Assembly: GCA_964304625.1 (NCBI GenBank)
Contig: OZ199840.1
Coordinates: forward strand, 744,001-808,000
DNA from: Kudoa neothunni
Taxonomy: Eukaryota > Cnidaria
Direction of reading: 5' to 3'
Length of the DNA: 64,000 nt
Made by a program: the position numbers and the translations under genes
In this document: positions 25,631 through 39,560 of the stretch, in pieces
How positions within the stretch are numbered: the stretch's first letter is position 1
Layout: every line of letters begins with the position of its first letter
The notes under the pieces: generated by a model
The model's database searches: none
What the model was told of the DNA's origin: nothing
The model's input: the letters and a program-made list of their open reading frames with translations, nothing else

Positions 25631-27597
25631 TAGCCGAGATTGGATACTGCGTAATTCCAAAATTTCGACGTTATTCTTTTTAGAGAGAAAACTAGTTTTT
25701 GTGTATTGTTATTATTTTATAATTTTGTAAAAATCGTTAATATTAAAAAATAAAAAAATTTATTATTTATGTATAAAGTCCCGTTATTGTGTGGTTCTAG
25801 TAAACCATCTATTTAAAAATAGAAAAGTTTTCTTCATTATTTACCGTTGAAAACGTAATAATTAAAACAAGATTGACATCGTTGATTATTATAATTCATT
25901 AAAGTATTGAAAGTCGTCGAAAAGGTGAGAATTTTTAAGTTTAATTTGAGTGATATTGTGATCTATGTTGAATATTAATACATTGTCACGTTTAAGGTCA
26001 ATTAAAAATTGATGGAATTATTTAACGAAGATAAATTCAACATTACAAATATTGAAACTAAAAGGAAGGCACATTTTTCGGGAAAATTAAAAATATAGAT
26101 GTGAGCTGTATGACTGGATGGTTAAACAATGGTTGAATGATAATGTTCTGCCAAGATGTGTTTTTATCGAAGTTGTTTTATATATTGCATATAAACAAGA
26201 AATTTCCAATTTAGAGTCTAGTTAAAGGTGTTTTTCAGATTCGACGTCAAAATATAGGATAGTTTTCAATATGTTTCATGAGGACACTGAGAATACAGAA
26301 ATTTCATCAATTGACTCATGGACTGTCGAAGACACTAATTCGGTTAAGGCATATAATCCTAAAGCCGTTATAAACATTGATGAAACTTCCCTTCGTTTGT
26401 GAGTAGCTACAAAACATTGCTTATGTTTTAAAGGATGAAATCGGAATATAAGGGACAAAATATCCAGAAAAAAGTGAATGTTTTACTGTCGCTTTTCTTT
26501 GTAAATAGTGATAAACTCCCAATCGGTTTATGTTTAAATGGTAAATTTCAAAATCCTGGGTGTTTTAGCTGATTTAAACATCTACCGCGTGAATATTATT
26601 CAGAAAACACACTGATGATGTGTAGGAGACTTATAAACGTAATTTGGAATTTAAACCAAAGAATGATAAATGAGAACAGAAAATGTTTAATTTTGTTGGA
26701 TCAATATTCTTTTTATCCCACAAATATTGATTTTTTTAAAATATCGAAATTTTTCCTACCGAAAAAACAACTAATATTCTACAAACCATAATTTAAGCAT
26801 CATAAGATGCATTAAATATAACGCAGGAATACACTGGCTAAGCATATGGTTTTATGTGAAGCTTTTATCATCGAAAAATAAACATTACTAAACTCAATAA
26901 TGCCATTAATTAAAATCGAGGATAATATTACTTCAAAAATTATATTTTATTGTTTTAAAAATATAAAATGCATTACAATAATATATAAATCTGTAATAAA
27001 AAGTTGAATCAGTTTATAGAACAAGAAGAGTTAAGAAATATATCCCGAGCCAAAAACAATTCACCAAGTAACATTTTATGTATACATAATTAATCGTATT
27101 AAATGAATTTGAAGTTTACGAAAATATATTTGACGATAATAACTCTGCAATATGTGAGAAACAAAATCATGCGGACTTATTGCCCACAATGTCTAGTCTG
27201 ATGATATCGAACCAATTATTAAACAAGTCAAAAGTTTAATAAAATAAATAAAAAATATGGTTAACACTTAAATGAAAGTTTTAATTCAAGTGGATCCATC
27301 AATATTGTTTGATTCATATCCCACAACGTACAGTATATATAAAATATCAATAAAAAGATTTCTACATACAAAAATCACAGGATTTTCTGACAAAATTTAA
27401 TAACTCTTCCTTAATTGAACTCTATTTTATCTTTATTTTAATAAAGCTTGTTTGGAGGAATAATCATTAAACGTAAGCACATGAAAATCGTATTATAAAA
27501 TGTGACTCGAACACATGAAACTGGATATTGCGTAAAATCTTTTCATTACGTGGGTTTCGGGATCAGCAAAAACCCACGCATTATCCAATCTCGACTG
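25631..27597 (+). mobile_element. pogo/Tigger transposon, decayed
   Basis: Inverted ends TAGCCGAGATTGG..CCAATCTCGACTG flanked by TA. Inside is a ruined DDE transposase: 26,271-26,400 reads ..SVKAYNPKAVINIDETSLRL, holding the first catalytic Asp context NIDET. Near 26,690 follows an LLDQYSFYPTN stretch, the second-Asp position of pogo enzymes, with several stops between. Non-autonomous now. Confidence 0.65.
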
Positions 27598-29997
27598 TAT
27601 AATCAATATCATTATGAGAAAGTAAGGAATTTTCTGGCTGATTACATCAATCACCGGATTAAAAATTACCTATAAAGTATTTAATGTTTGATTACTTTAG
27701 TGATACTCATTTAGAATGAACCTTTACTCACTGCATAGAAACAGCACCTGATAATTATGATATATGTGTTGGAAATGTTACGTATGCCTTATGTCTGTTG
27801 GGAATAATATTAAAACAGATAATGCCACTAGATCGATATTTACAAGAGATGTAGCATTTCGATTAATGTTTATGGCGTAACCAAATTATCTAGGATATAT
27901 TTTCATTTTTAAATCGTTATTGATATAGTTAAGCAAAATGACTTAAGATCATCTTAAACATAACACATAATTTGAGATTTCAAATTGTGGCCACGTTGGA
28001 ATAATTTGAGTCTCTATCCGCATTCTAAATACGATGTAAGATATATATATTTTTCAAATAATTAAATTTTTGTGAATGTTTTTTATCAAATATATTGATT
28101 AAGATTGAAACTATATTCGGTTTTCGATAAGTTTTTACTCATTTTTTGGTTTTCCTAGACTTTCTTGTAAAACAGGTGGCATCACTTATTCCATAAATTT
28201 CTATATTTGATGAGATAATTTTTTAACTAGTGTTTTAATTCTTTTAACCTAATTATTCCTTACCCCCAGACTTTGAGGTTAATATTCAAATCAATATATA
28301 ATTTTCTTTTCGCTAAAAATAATTCATCATGATATAAAAGTAGCATGAAAATATGCGACACCGCATTCTATACATAGTTTAAGCATTTATATTCACGATT
28401 ACTTTTGCATAAAATACAGTCCCTTCTCAATCTCAACACGTGCCACATAAGTTAATAAAAAATTATTGGTCTATTCGATTTAACCGATATTTTCACAATG
28501 TTTTCGTTAATATAAGAATGGTTCAATAAAAAGAAACTTTTTTTGAGCAATCAAATAGTATGTTTATTAGTAAAGGGATACACTACTACGAGAAAGTTAG
28601 TTGATACTTAAGTATTTTAGCATTATTGTAATTTTTCAAATCAAAAACATCTTTACATTTTAGATTTAATCGTATTTTGATAATTAAATTTGTATATTTT
28701 TTAACCAATAAGTATTTTTGTTAAAATGAAAGGTTTTATTTATTTAAAAATCAGTAAAATTTTTATAATATTGAATACGTAAGTTATCATTCACAGCGTT
28801 TTAAAACATCATTAACCTCTTTTATAAAATTGAAAAAATTGAAAAAAAGGAGTAACAATTAATATTTTTATTACTGAAGCCTTTTAGATCGATTTTATTT
28901 TTTTTATCGTTTGTAAACTAATAATACATTTAATAACCAGAAGGATTAATGTTTATCGCAAAATTTTTAAAAGAACTGAAGGTACTATTTAGGTTGTTTA
29001 ATGCTTTTTTTAATAAATAAATAAATGAACTTTAATCGTTAATTATATCGCTTATTAAATTAAGGTGGTTATATTCTTGGACATTAATTTGTAAAATAAA
29101 CTCAAAAATACTCATTAATTTCCTTAAATACCTCTACTTATATATGAATGGAAAGTGTGTGCATATTTTTGTTTATCTAAATAATCATATTTCAAAAATA
29201 ATGACAAGTTTTAAAATGCATCAATGAAAATAGAAAAATAAAATTTTTTGGGTATAACGTGCCAATTAAATTAACATTAACGTAGAATTTCTCCATTCAA
29301 AAATAAAACTTAAAGTTCAAATTTTCCATCGCATAATACTAAGCAAAGCTAGGCATTAGTGCAGGTTGTTTAATAATTCGATTATATATATATATATATC
29401 ATTGTTTTCCAAAGTGAGCTGTTTTCACCTAGATAAAAAAATTTTAATTAGGTGTTGGGCTTGTTTTTTTAAAGAATATTGAGAAAATGATTGTCAGTTT
29501 GATAACATTTTTCTCGTTTTTCCATAATGTATATAGTCGATGACAGGTGATGAAACTTTCTAAAATATGTAAAAATTAGAAATTATAAATACAATGAACT
29601 ATTGAATTTTAACTCAAAATACACATTAGAGTAAATACATTAAATGAAAAAAATATTGGTCATCTAATAATTAAATTTTTGTGTTTCCCTTATTTTTATA
29701 GATTGATGCGTGATTCGAAACTTTTCGGGTGAGGGAACGTCTATACTTTCTTTTATAAACTATTGACTGAAAATGAAAATACAAAAAATGTTGGATTGAT
29801 TTCGGAAAACTATAAAATAATCAATTATTTTGGCAGTCGATCAAAAGCAGTGATAAAAACAAGAACCACAAAACATTTTAATGCATCATCCTTATCTATG
29901 TTATTTAGTTTAAAATGGAAAGGATGATATAATTGGCGCAGTTTGGTCTAAGAAAATACGACATACTTTAGTTTAAAAACAATAGAGGAATGATTTT

Positions 29998-30278
29998 TTG
30001 TTTTTAGACAAAGCCAGCTGTCATGTAAAATTGGAATATTCGAATATTAAACTAATTTTTCTTCCAAAAAACACTCCGAATGCTCTCCGACCAGTAGATC
30101 ATAGCATAATATACTGGTCTAAATTCCATTACAAAGTATACACGAAAAGACGCCGCATTTCTTTCATCAAATATTCGATGGAAACTATACTTCCAAATAT
30201 TTTGAATGCACTTTTTTGATTGCAAATTCTTGGGATTCGACGATTGAATCAACTGTTTTTAATTTTCATTGCTGCGAA
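29998..30278 (+). pseudogene. pogo/Tigger DDE transposase fragment, unit 2
   Basis: Identical duplicate of the unit 1 fragment, including the tail and stops, so it was copied with the unit. Confidence 0.65.
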
Positions 30279-31788
30279 ATCTAATCGAACAATATATTTC
30301 TACTAATACCGACGATTTAGATAAAACGACTATTAAAATTTATAATAAAAATTTTCTGATGAGATAAATGGAATGAATAATGATGAAAAAATATCGAACT
30401 GCATGGATATCGGGAATGAAAATCATTCTGATGAACATGAATAATCATAAAAGTTGGTGAATATTCTGACTATGCTACCGAAACTGAAATCAAAATGAAT
30501 ATTTATTAGTTCAAATAAAAAAAATAATTGTATTAATTTCTAAAAATTCCCTATTTTACTTTGGAAAAATTAAGCAATACCTTATCGAACATGGTTCGAA
30601 AAATAAATTTTATTAATTATCAACTCCTACCTTTTGTGATTTGGAACCAAGGATCGCGCACATTTACAACGAGTTACGAACGATCCGTCCGTCATCCATT
30701 GTACAATCATATTTTCCCATTAGAATTTTTTATTCGGATCTTTAGTAGAAATAACATAAATAGGCAATTATTTTGGCGAAACTTGAAGAGATCGGCGTTG
30801 AGAATATCTGTCAACCCACTCAGAGTCATTTTAATCTAGAATTTATTATGGAATAGTATAAGGAAGGGGCTGTTGACACGGGTCATAATATCTAGGCAGG
30901 TGTAGGTTTGACCTCATTTAATTGTTCTGGCCCTTAGAAGCAGTAGCGATGGGCCAAAAAATTAAATAAAGCAGATTATAAAAAATTAAAATTAATAAAC
31001 TACACATACGAGTTAATGTGATTAAAAAGGGGAACTATACATGCGTAATTTCCATTTTGGATTAAAAACTCCCGTGTCATAACCAATGCCATAGTATAAT
31101 CAACTATTAGTCATCGAATTAATAAGGTATATTTTTCTATTTATTTTACTTAGTTATTAAGGTTAATATGAATGGCGAAAAAATTGTTTCGAAGTGTTAT
31201 AAATTTTGGCGATCATTTATACGTTAACAATTTTTTTAAATTTATTTATTTTTGACGTTATTAATCTCAAAGTGATTTTTAGATTGCACTATATATTAAT
31301 GATTAAAAATAAATTATTATTTATCAAAGTAATTATAGACTTATATGGGATATTATTTTTTCGCCTTTTAAATTAGTCATGTTTACTGTATCCATAAATT
31401 TTCCTTTTGTTATTTATCATAATAATTAAAAAAATAATTTAAAATTATGTAACTGTATGTTTGTTTTTAAACTTGTTTAAATACGAATGGTTGCAAATTG
31501 TTATGTTGATACTTATTACTTACTTAGATTGATATTATTGATAACAAAATCATCAATTTTTTTATTAAATCTCATAATTTTTGTTGAAAATCAACATAAT
31601 TTTTAAAATATAAACAAATAATATAAATACTTTTAATGAATAAATAATTATATCATAATTTTTTGTTATAAATTTATATTTATAATAATTAATATGTAAT
31701 AGATCAAATTCTAAAATAAGATTTTTTAAATTAAATAAATATCAAATAAAAAACCAAAATTCTAAATATTTTCTTCATCGATATGAGT

Positions 31789-34775
31789 TTAAATTCTATT
31801 CTTCCAGTATCCAAAATAAAATCCAGCTCCAATAACAACAAAAGCTATCGGAACTACTGTAGCAATAATTCTAAAGATAAAAATTAAACAAGACATCATT
31901 ACTCATTATACATTGTATTTGTTGATCTAAACAAATTAAAAATTAGTACTAACACATTTTATTTACGTGGATTTGTTGGAGGTTTCACCTATTATATAAT
32001 TTAATAAGTCGGTAAAAATAATCTACTATTACCTTTATTTATTTTTTCTCTTACAAATGTATTAATATCTTCACTATGGAATAATTCCAACAGATAATTT
32101 CTTGTGTCATCGACATCGGAAATAGCGAATTCCCTGCAGGGAGGAAATACATCACAACCTTCACCGATTACCATGCATTTCTTAACAATTTGGTTGGACG
32201 AATCGTCTAAATTGGTCAATTTCCATTTACACAAAGAATTTTGGTCCACATCTTTTGGTAAAGTCGTTTTCACATTTATGGTTGTATCTTCACGGGTGAT
32301 TACAACCGTTATTTTTTTTGTAGGGACTACAGTTGGAGTTGCCAATGGATCTGGAATAAAATGTAAAATTATTAATTAAAAATATATTTATGTTTATAAA
32401 TTCGTTAATTTTTACATAATTATATTTTGGAGGTTAATATACAATAAATTATACTTTTGGGTATGTCTATTGTAGTTTCAGTAGATCTTCCAACAGCTGT
32501 GACTATAACTTTGTACTCTTTGTCTGCCTCGTACCCTTCACTAAATATGATACTACTACATGAGGGTGGTGCTTCACAAGGTAGGATTGTAGGTTTTGTT
32601 GTCGGTGTTACTCTCGTTGATGGTTGACCTTTTGTTCTAGCAACTCCTGATTGTGAAAGAGTTGATTTCATATCAGAATTGGCAGTATTTCCTGTCAATT
32701 GTGGTGTTGGGCATTCATACAACATGTCATACGTTTCGCCTTTCTTTACTTTTACTTTGTAATGGCATACAGCTTCGGCATAAGGTGAAGACAACGTGCC
32801 TACCACTTTAAAACCTTTTTCCAAAAATTGATTTTCTAGTTTGAGAGTTGACATTCCTTAACAATCATAATTTAAAGTTAGGTGAAACATGGGAAATTTA
32901 ATACCTGTTCTTATTCGATGGACTTTGGATCCGTAATCTTTGTGTGCGACAACCTTTAGATCGTATTCTGTTCCGGGATTAAGTCCCACAATATTTTGAG
33001 GTTCTCTGCAGTATCCTCTGCATGGATAACTATCCACGCACATTGCACAAACATATACATCCTTTCCGCGGAGGCTGATATAGTAAGCACATGTGATATC
33101 TTTGTTGGCATCCTCTGAGGTTAATTCGAGTGCTTTAATAGAAAGATGGGTATCCCCTATGGTTGTTATTGCATTGGGGAAATCTTTTTCGGCGGTTTTA
33201 TCTATATATTATGTATATATTATATATATATATATTACTGGATTTTTAAAATACTTGTTCTGAAGAATATATGTTCTTTAAAATTTTCTGGAACACCATG
33301 GCTACCAGCTGCTGAAGCTGCTTTAATTACGAGAATATAAGGCTTCCCACCGGAAAGTTTGGATACAGCTAACGCCGATGTACAGCCCGTGTCACAGTTG
33401 TTTGTACCTTCTCCACAATTAGCCCCTGTACCTTCCCCACCAACCAAAGAAGGTTTATCGGCAGAATAATAACTTACAGTACACGAAGAAAATTGTGGGG
33501 TAGTAGATGGTTTGAATAAGCGTGTATCTAGTGTAACACCGGTGGATGTGTACGCTGATAGTAATTCATTATAAGTACCATCATTCTTTTTATCGTTAAT
33601 AACTAAATACATATTATTTGAAATATAAATATAAATTTTTTAAAAACCGAATTTCTTTTGTAAATATCCGAAATATGTAGCTTGACTTTTTTTTATTTGA
33701 AAATGTCTGGTTTGTACCAATATTTCGACAACTGCTTTTGACGTTTCGAAAGTAAGCTCCACATTATCACATGGTGCGTAGCAATCTTTTTCTGTACTCC
33801 CACAATTTGATTTATAATCTTTCTTATCTGCATTTTCAATTTTAATGGATTCTTCCTTTATACCAAATCGACAGGTTTCAAACGGAAATTTATTAGTAAA
33901 TTTTAATAAGTATTTAGTTTTATCGTCTCTATTGTATTTCACATAATATTGTGGTATATAAACATCGGTGTTCATCAATGTATAGTTATTTTGCAACTTA
34001 TAAAAGTAGCTTGGATATCCCACGCATTTCATTTCATAATGTGGGATCATCAAATCAAAATCTACTTCACTATCAATTGCTGAATCACAATCGGATCCAG
34101 CGGTTCCTTCGGCGTATTTTACATCTTTATAGAAAATGGGACAATCAACCTTATTGCATGTTTTCGTGCTCATTTTCAGTTTATCTCCATTTGTTGTTAT
34201 TGTAACTTTTGGATTTACCAACAAACCTAGACAAATATATTACATACTAATATACTCATTAATTACGAATCTCTAGCCCAAAAATTGTCTTGGCTTTAGT
34301 TTGTTGAGATGCATCTTGAGCCTGACTTGCCATAAACACTTCAATATATTTTGTCCATGGGGAGAGTTTATCATAACTGAGTTGATTATCTTGTTTTTTG
34401 CAGGTGATGACACACTTGCCATTGACTTGTGCAGCGCCAATTTCTGGACACTGATTAATTTCTTGATAAATATTTCCGTCATCGTTGGACTTTTTAATAT
34501 AACAATATTTCGTATCTGTAAACTCCCCTCCATTGAATATTAAATGTACTTTCATTTTGCCTCCAACTTCAACAATTTTATATGAGAGGGATTCTGGTTC
34601 GGCTTCTGGAGTTCCAGGTGGTGGTTGTTGAGGTTGTACTGGGTCTGGTTTTACGGACTGCGCTTCATCTTGTAAAGTGGTTTTCGCTATATTGGATTTT
34701 AATGTTTGATTAATAGTAGATATAATTACAAATAATTGTTAAAAATATTCCTAATAAAAAGAAAAATCCTTTCAT
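31789..34775 (-). CDS. Type I membrane protein with FN3-like modules, F2 (10 exons, 842 aa)
   Basis: Exons on the minus strand: 34775-34730, 34686-34267, 34226-33648, 33602-33255, 33201-32905, 32856-32455, 32350-32033, 31988-31967, 31926-31912, 31870-31789. Introns are 40-53 nt except one of 104; phases agree and the total is 2,529 nt. Exon 1 is a signal peptide (MKGFFFLLGIFL). Exon 2 adds a Pro-rich stretch (QPQQPPPGTP). Exons 2, 4, 5 and 6 each hold a beta-rich, Cys-bearing module with an FN3-like strand such as LNPGTEYDLKVVA, LSGGKPYILVIKA or LSPWTKYIEVFMA. Exons 8 and 9 are micro-exons of 22 and 15 nt giving a Ser/Thr linker. Exon 10 encodes one transmembrane helix (IIATVVPIAFVVIGAGFYF) and a tail KNRI. 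A cell-surface receptor or adhesin is inferred; the ligand is unknown. Confidence 0.82.
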
Positions 34776-35239
34776 TTTGATTTGAATAATCAAAAACGGA
34801 TAATACCGTTATATTAGTAAAGAACAATATAATGAATATATAGACATTTAATAATTCTTTCGTACCTATTAATAGTATAATTCTACGAAATTGTTATCCT
34901 ACGAATACATTTCCTATTAAAGTCAAATAAATATCGTTTATCAACAACTATTAACACAAAAAAGAATTTATCGGTATTAATTCAAAGCTTAAATTATAAA
35001 TGCCATTAATTTGAAAATTATCGCCCGAATTTAATTTTATATAAATTAGAAATCTCTACAAAGTATATAATAAATCAATTATTCTATTTTCAAATATTAC
35101 TCTAACGTATTATAAAAAATCCTAACCTATTCCTCATTATTTTTTTTGTACTTTAATTATTTCACAATTTATTATAATTTATATATCAAATAATTCCGAT
35201 TTAGTTATACATACGCTTCGTACAAAATTATTAATTTTG
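34776..35239. other. 5' flank of the F2 gene
   Basis: AT-rich sequence upstream of the F2 start (its promoter should lie here). From 35,038 it rejoins unit 1 sequence (12,341 on). No clear promoter motif recognised. Confidence 0.4.
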
Positions 35240-35556
35240 ATGTCAAAAAAGTTTTTGTCTATTCATATTTTTATCATTTTCATTAATTCCTCCTATTTTA
35301 TGTTATTTTTATATTCATTGTTCATAGTTATAATTTATAAACTTTGTTTATATGTTCTTCGAAAAATTAAAAAAAAACTTTTTTTGCTCAGTTATTAAAG
35401 AAAATCTTTACACTTCATCCCTCATTTGAGCCAATTACATCTCATGTTATTATTATTTTGCTTAAAGCTTTACTAGATCACGGAAGTTTTATAAATGAGG
35501 ACGTTATTTACCCCCATACGCATGATGGGAATAATTTTGATGGTCGCCTGATTTAA
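35240..35556 (+). pseudogene. Unit 2 copy of the 12,538 frame, frameshifted
   Basis: Same start and stop as 12,538-12,855 but with A9 instead of A10 near 35,370, so the hydrophobic N-terminal part and the conserved tail lie in different frames. If the tail is a separate exon behind the TTTGCTCAG acceptor, this copy would still be intact. Confidence 0.35.
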
Positions 35557-36560
35557 TGTGTGATTCTTGTAAATATAGCATACGGAATTAATTAAGTCGA
35601 TCATTAATAAATTTCCAAGATTCATTATTTACAATAAATAATTATAATTTGTCTTTATAGACACTTTAAACCTGATAACATTAAAATCACATAACCCATT
35701 ATTTTTTTAAACTTCAAATAATGTGTAAACAATTTTTAGTGTACTTTAAAAATGAGGAATAATTATAATAGGAAAATTCTAAATAATAATATATACTTAA
35801 AAAAGAAAATATTATTTTATTTCTCAAACATTTGTCATAGAGTCTAAATCAGTAGAAATATGCTTCTTTTAGAAATAGAAGAATTTACAGATAATTATTT
35901 TAAATAATTATAAATTTTATATGTAATCAACGTGGGTGATTCGTAGTTCGTTGTGTAGTGTAGTTTGTAATTTGAGAAAATGTCAAAAATTTAACTTACA
36001 CATAATATTATAATAAATTATGTAATTTTAATCTATTTTAAACGATATTTTACCATTAAGAAAATAACTTATTAATGTCGAAAATGCTTAATTATGTTTT
36101 TAAGGATTATTTTTTAGTGAAGTGTAGTTCGTAAATGTTCTTACGGGTTGAAATTTTTGATTTCGATTAACGTCAGAATGTGAAAAGAGAAAATATTGAG
36201 TCAATAATTTAGAAGAGAAATATGAAATAATAATGTTTTTCCAATAACAAGCGAAGGCGTGGAACGGAAACAATATTGAAAAATACGATTAGATAATTGA
36301 TTTTGAAAGTGGTAGTAACTGTAACAAAGACCAAAATTTTCATACGTTCGATCACTGAGAAAGAAAAATTATTCCATTCAAAATTACCTCTCTCTCATTT
36401 GTCTGATTAGGACATTACTTGAAATATCATAATTTTCATAGTTATTAACATCAAACGGATATTGAACGAGAATTACACACTATAATTGTCAGAAAACTTA
36501 AGAATATAACTATAACTAAATAATTTACCTCTAAGTAACATATTATAATTGATTTAAAGC

Positions 36561-37977
36561 AGGGTTCGTCAACGACAAGCCCAGGGAAGGGAGTCCACTT
36601 TAAAGTTCAGTTGTTTTTATTATTAGACATACCTTGTATTATTTATCTTATTTTCATAATCGATCTCCTCGACTCACAAAGACGATTGATTGCAATATAA
36701 ACGAACTTAATTAAATATTATTTCCTCTTTTACTAAATGTAAATGTGTAAAAAACAAAATAAAGCTCAAAAAATCCCCCTAATTAGATTTCTTTCACATT
36801 TTAACTTATTAAACGGTACTTTTCTCATTGTGACGAATGGAAACGTATAATTATTGTTTTTAAAGATTTTGAACTATCATCTGGGTGTCTGAAATATTAA
36901 GTCCAATATAAATAAAATACATGACAGAATAACTGTAAAAAACAACATATTTTTATGAAAATATATAAAACGCCCGTTATTATTTTCTAGCGATATCATC
37001 AAAATGTATTCTAATAAACTCAAAAACATATTTATCAAGCTGATTTTCAATTGTATTGTGTTAAATGCAATATATCTAAATGACTAAGATATATTCTGAC
37101 CCGCCTTATATTATAACAGGACTATCCGGCCCTGTTTAAAAACATTTTATCGGAAACATTTAATAAAACGGCGATCGTCCATACTGAATTGGGATTGGAT
37201 ATGAACTTGTAAATCTGTTGGAAACAAAATTTTTTCTTTTGGAGTCTTAGAATTAAATAATCGTTTAAATACCCGTTTAGTGCATTTTCAAATCTGGTCA
37301 AAGATTAACGACCTTAAAATGTAAATGAGAAAGTTCTGATAAGTTTTAATCTTCAGATAATATTGAATATCGACCAGGAATCGATTAATTAGTGAACGAA
37401 GATAGTTTGTTTTGTGCATTTGATAATTTAAATAATATCTCGTACAACGAAATCGTTGTCGAACCTGCCTAGAAAATTTATAATGAACTTATAGATCCAA
37501 ATACCCTTTTAATGAAATTTATATTCTTGTCGAAAATTTTAAAATGTTTTTAAAAGGTGTTGGTTGCGAATTAAAACTCAAATCTTAAGTAAATAATTAT
37601 ATTGGGAATATTCAAAAAATCTAAAATAATGGATTCTTCAAATAATTTTTATAAAATATTTAAAATTTCTGGTTTTCATTCAATTTTAATGTTGCCTGTG
37701 TACAGCATTATCACAAAAAACGTCACTAAAGAATAGATCTTAATTTTCTACGATTTCCAGGTGATTACAAGTTATTAGTCATTTAATTTATGATAATTTT
37801 TTTTTCAATATTATTCACGAAGTTGTTAGGAAGTCAATGTCAATATATAACGAAAGCTAGGATACTTAAAATAAAAAAATCAAATAAAAGAAAAATTGTA
37901 TATTGCTAATTAACGAAGAATTTTAGTTTAGATGTAATAAGAAAGATATATGTTTTTTTAGATGGCGATTGATCTAT
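36561..37977. repeat. T-gene downstream region, copy 2
   Basis: Copy 2 of the three-way repeat. Base-identical to copy 3 over most of 36,390-36,955, then distinct from both other copies at about 37,100-37,310. Confidence 0.85.
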
Positions 37978-38782
37978 TCAAATACACGGCGTGTTGGCAC
38001 GACGAGTCAATGTGACTTCCACACGCCGAGGGTCCGAAATGTCTCGCATTTTCGAACGGGTCAATTTTTTATTACCTTGAAGATCATTAATGGCTGTGGA
38101 TAAAAATATAATACCTTGTACATTGTTTTCTTGAGGATTTGTATCGCCCAAAAATCTGTCCTTTAAATATAATAGGGCCATAATATCATTGATTGGTGAA
38201 TCATATTGGTTAGAAAATGGATCGATAACCTCTTGCAATTCATTACCAGTTAATTTATCGCTTTGATGTTCATCGTGGCTGACTTGTAAATCAGGAGTCT
38301 CATTTCTAACATTTATGGTGGACGTTGTTTGGACTGATTCCTATAACGTTTACAAAATGACGGCGTGTGAACAACAATCGAATTTACAGTTGAGGAAGTT
38401 TGCGTAGGAGCACTATTTACACTTGATGTGGATGTCGATGTGGTTATGGATGTCGATGTGGGTATGGATGTCGATGTGGGTATGGATGTTGATGTGGGTA
38501 TGGATGTCGATGTGGGTATGGATGTTGATGTCGATGTGGATGCGGATGTAGATGTCGATGTAGATGTAGATGTCGATGTAGGTGTGGTCGTGGATGTAGA
38601 TGTCGATGTAGACGTGGATGTGGACGTGGGTGTAGATGTGGTTGTAGATGTAGATGCGGGTGTAGATGTCGATGTAGACGTAGGTGTGGACGTGGATGTA
38701 GATGTAGAGGTTGGTTCATTTATACTAGGTGCATGGTTATTCATATTTGCTTGTTCAGCTGCAATGTAATCAAGAGGATTAC
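37978..38782 (-). CDS. Mucin-like protein T2, 5' exon not located
   Basis: Exons 38782-38388 (begins NPLDYIAAEQ after an AG acceptor, then a longer Thr/Ser array) and 38340-37978 (tail, ending TPCI), joined by a 47-nt intron at the same site and phase as in T1. The signal-peptide exon expected upstream was not found with confidence between 38,783 and 39,560. Array length is about 290 nt against about 160 in T1. Tail replacements versus T1 are mostly in its first half, while the LLYLKDRFLGD to TRRANTP part is conserved. Confidence 0.65.
38425..38712. repeat. 6-bp-based coding array of T2
   Basis: Expanded version of the T array with an added 18-bp higher-order period (GATGTCGATGTGGGTATG) at 38,447-38,525. 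This encodes Ser-Ile-Pro-Thr-Ser-Thr units on the minus strand. Confidence 0.9.
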
Positions 38783-39560
38783 CTATTTTATTTTATTTAA
38801 AGGTTTCATGAGATCATATATAATTTTTAATGACTTTTAAAGTTTTAATGAGAGCGATGTGGTATGATCTAAGTAATTAAGGTCATTAAAAATTTTTATT
38901 TTAGATAGACAATTATTAAGAATCGTATTTATTAGTACGAAATATTTACGAGCAAAACAAAAATTGTCAATTTACTCGGAAAACATTTGCTTATTCATAG
39001 AAATATATTATAATAATTAAAATATAAATTATAATATTATTGGTAACAGTTCAAATGTTTTTATTATTAAAGCACATTGAAGATAATGTATACTTTAAAA
39101 TATGTAGGATTTTCTAAAATATGGAATAACTGATTATTCTCTAGTATAAATGATGTGTAGAAAAACTTCTAAGATTAATTTTTCAAATTTTAGTTAAAAA
39201 TAAATCAATAAAAAAATTTTATATGCTTATTCTGATTGGTTAATATATAACTTAGAATTAAATTTTACATTAAGATTAATAGTTTTAAATAAGGTTAAAT
39301 TACACCATCGAAAAAAAACAATTGGGGCGAGTTAACCATTCATTTATGTCTAAATTATTAATTTAAATAACTTGTTGATGAAAATATTCTCTCTATTAGC
39401 ATCATATTATTTATAAATATAAATATTATTGTAATAAATTATATTAATGTTTTCATAACCTGATTATTAATATTGATTATTTTATATTAATATTGAAATT
39501 TTATAAAATATATTAATTTATGAAATTTTTATTTGTTTTAAGAAAATCAATATCGCCTAG

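Larger units (their letters stand above)
16473..25795. repeat. Segmental duplication, unit 2 left arm
   Basis: Second copy of 1-5,290. It starts with the same bases as position 1 of the window, just after unit 1's T gene, so the two units are tandem and head to tail. Interrupted at a TA microsatellite by a Ty3/gypsy element. The stretch 16,473-18,728 is AT-rich and I see no gene in it. Confidence 0.95.
27934..36560. repeat. Segmental duplication, unit 2 middle arm
   Basis: Second copy of 8,343-13,860 with the F2 gene body inserted or retained at 31,913-35,037. The short stretch 27,598-27,933 between this arm and the Tigger element is diverged from unit 1 and holds nothing I can name. Confidence 0.95.

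Noticed and set aside
38428-38769. CRISPR-like array or satellite at the hexamer repeats
   Set aside because: No spacers, no constant repeat length; the array keeps a reading frame and lies in an exon.
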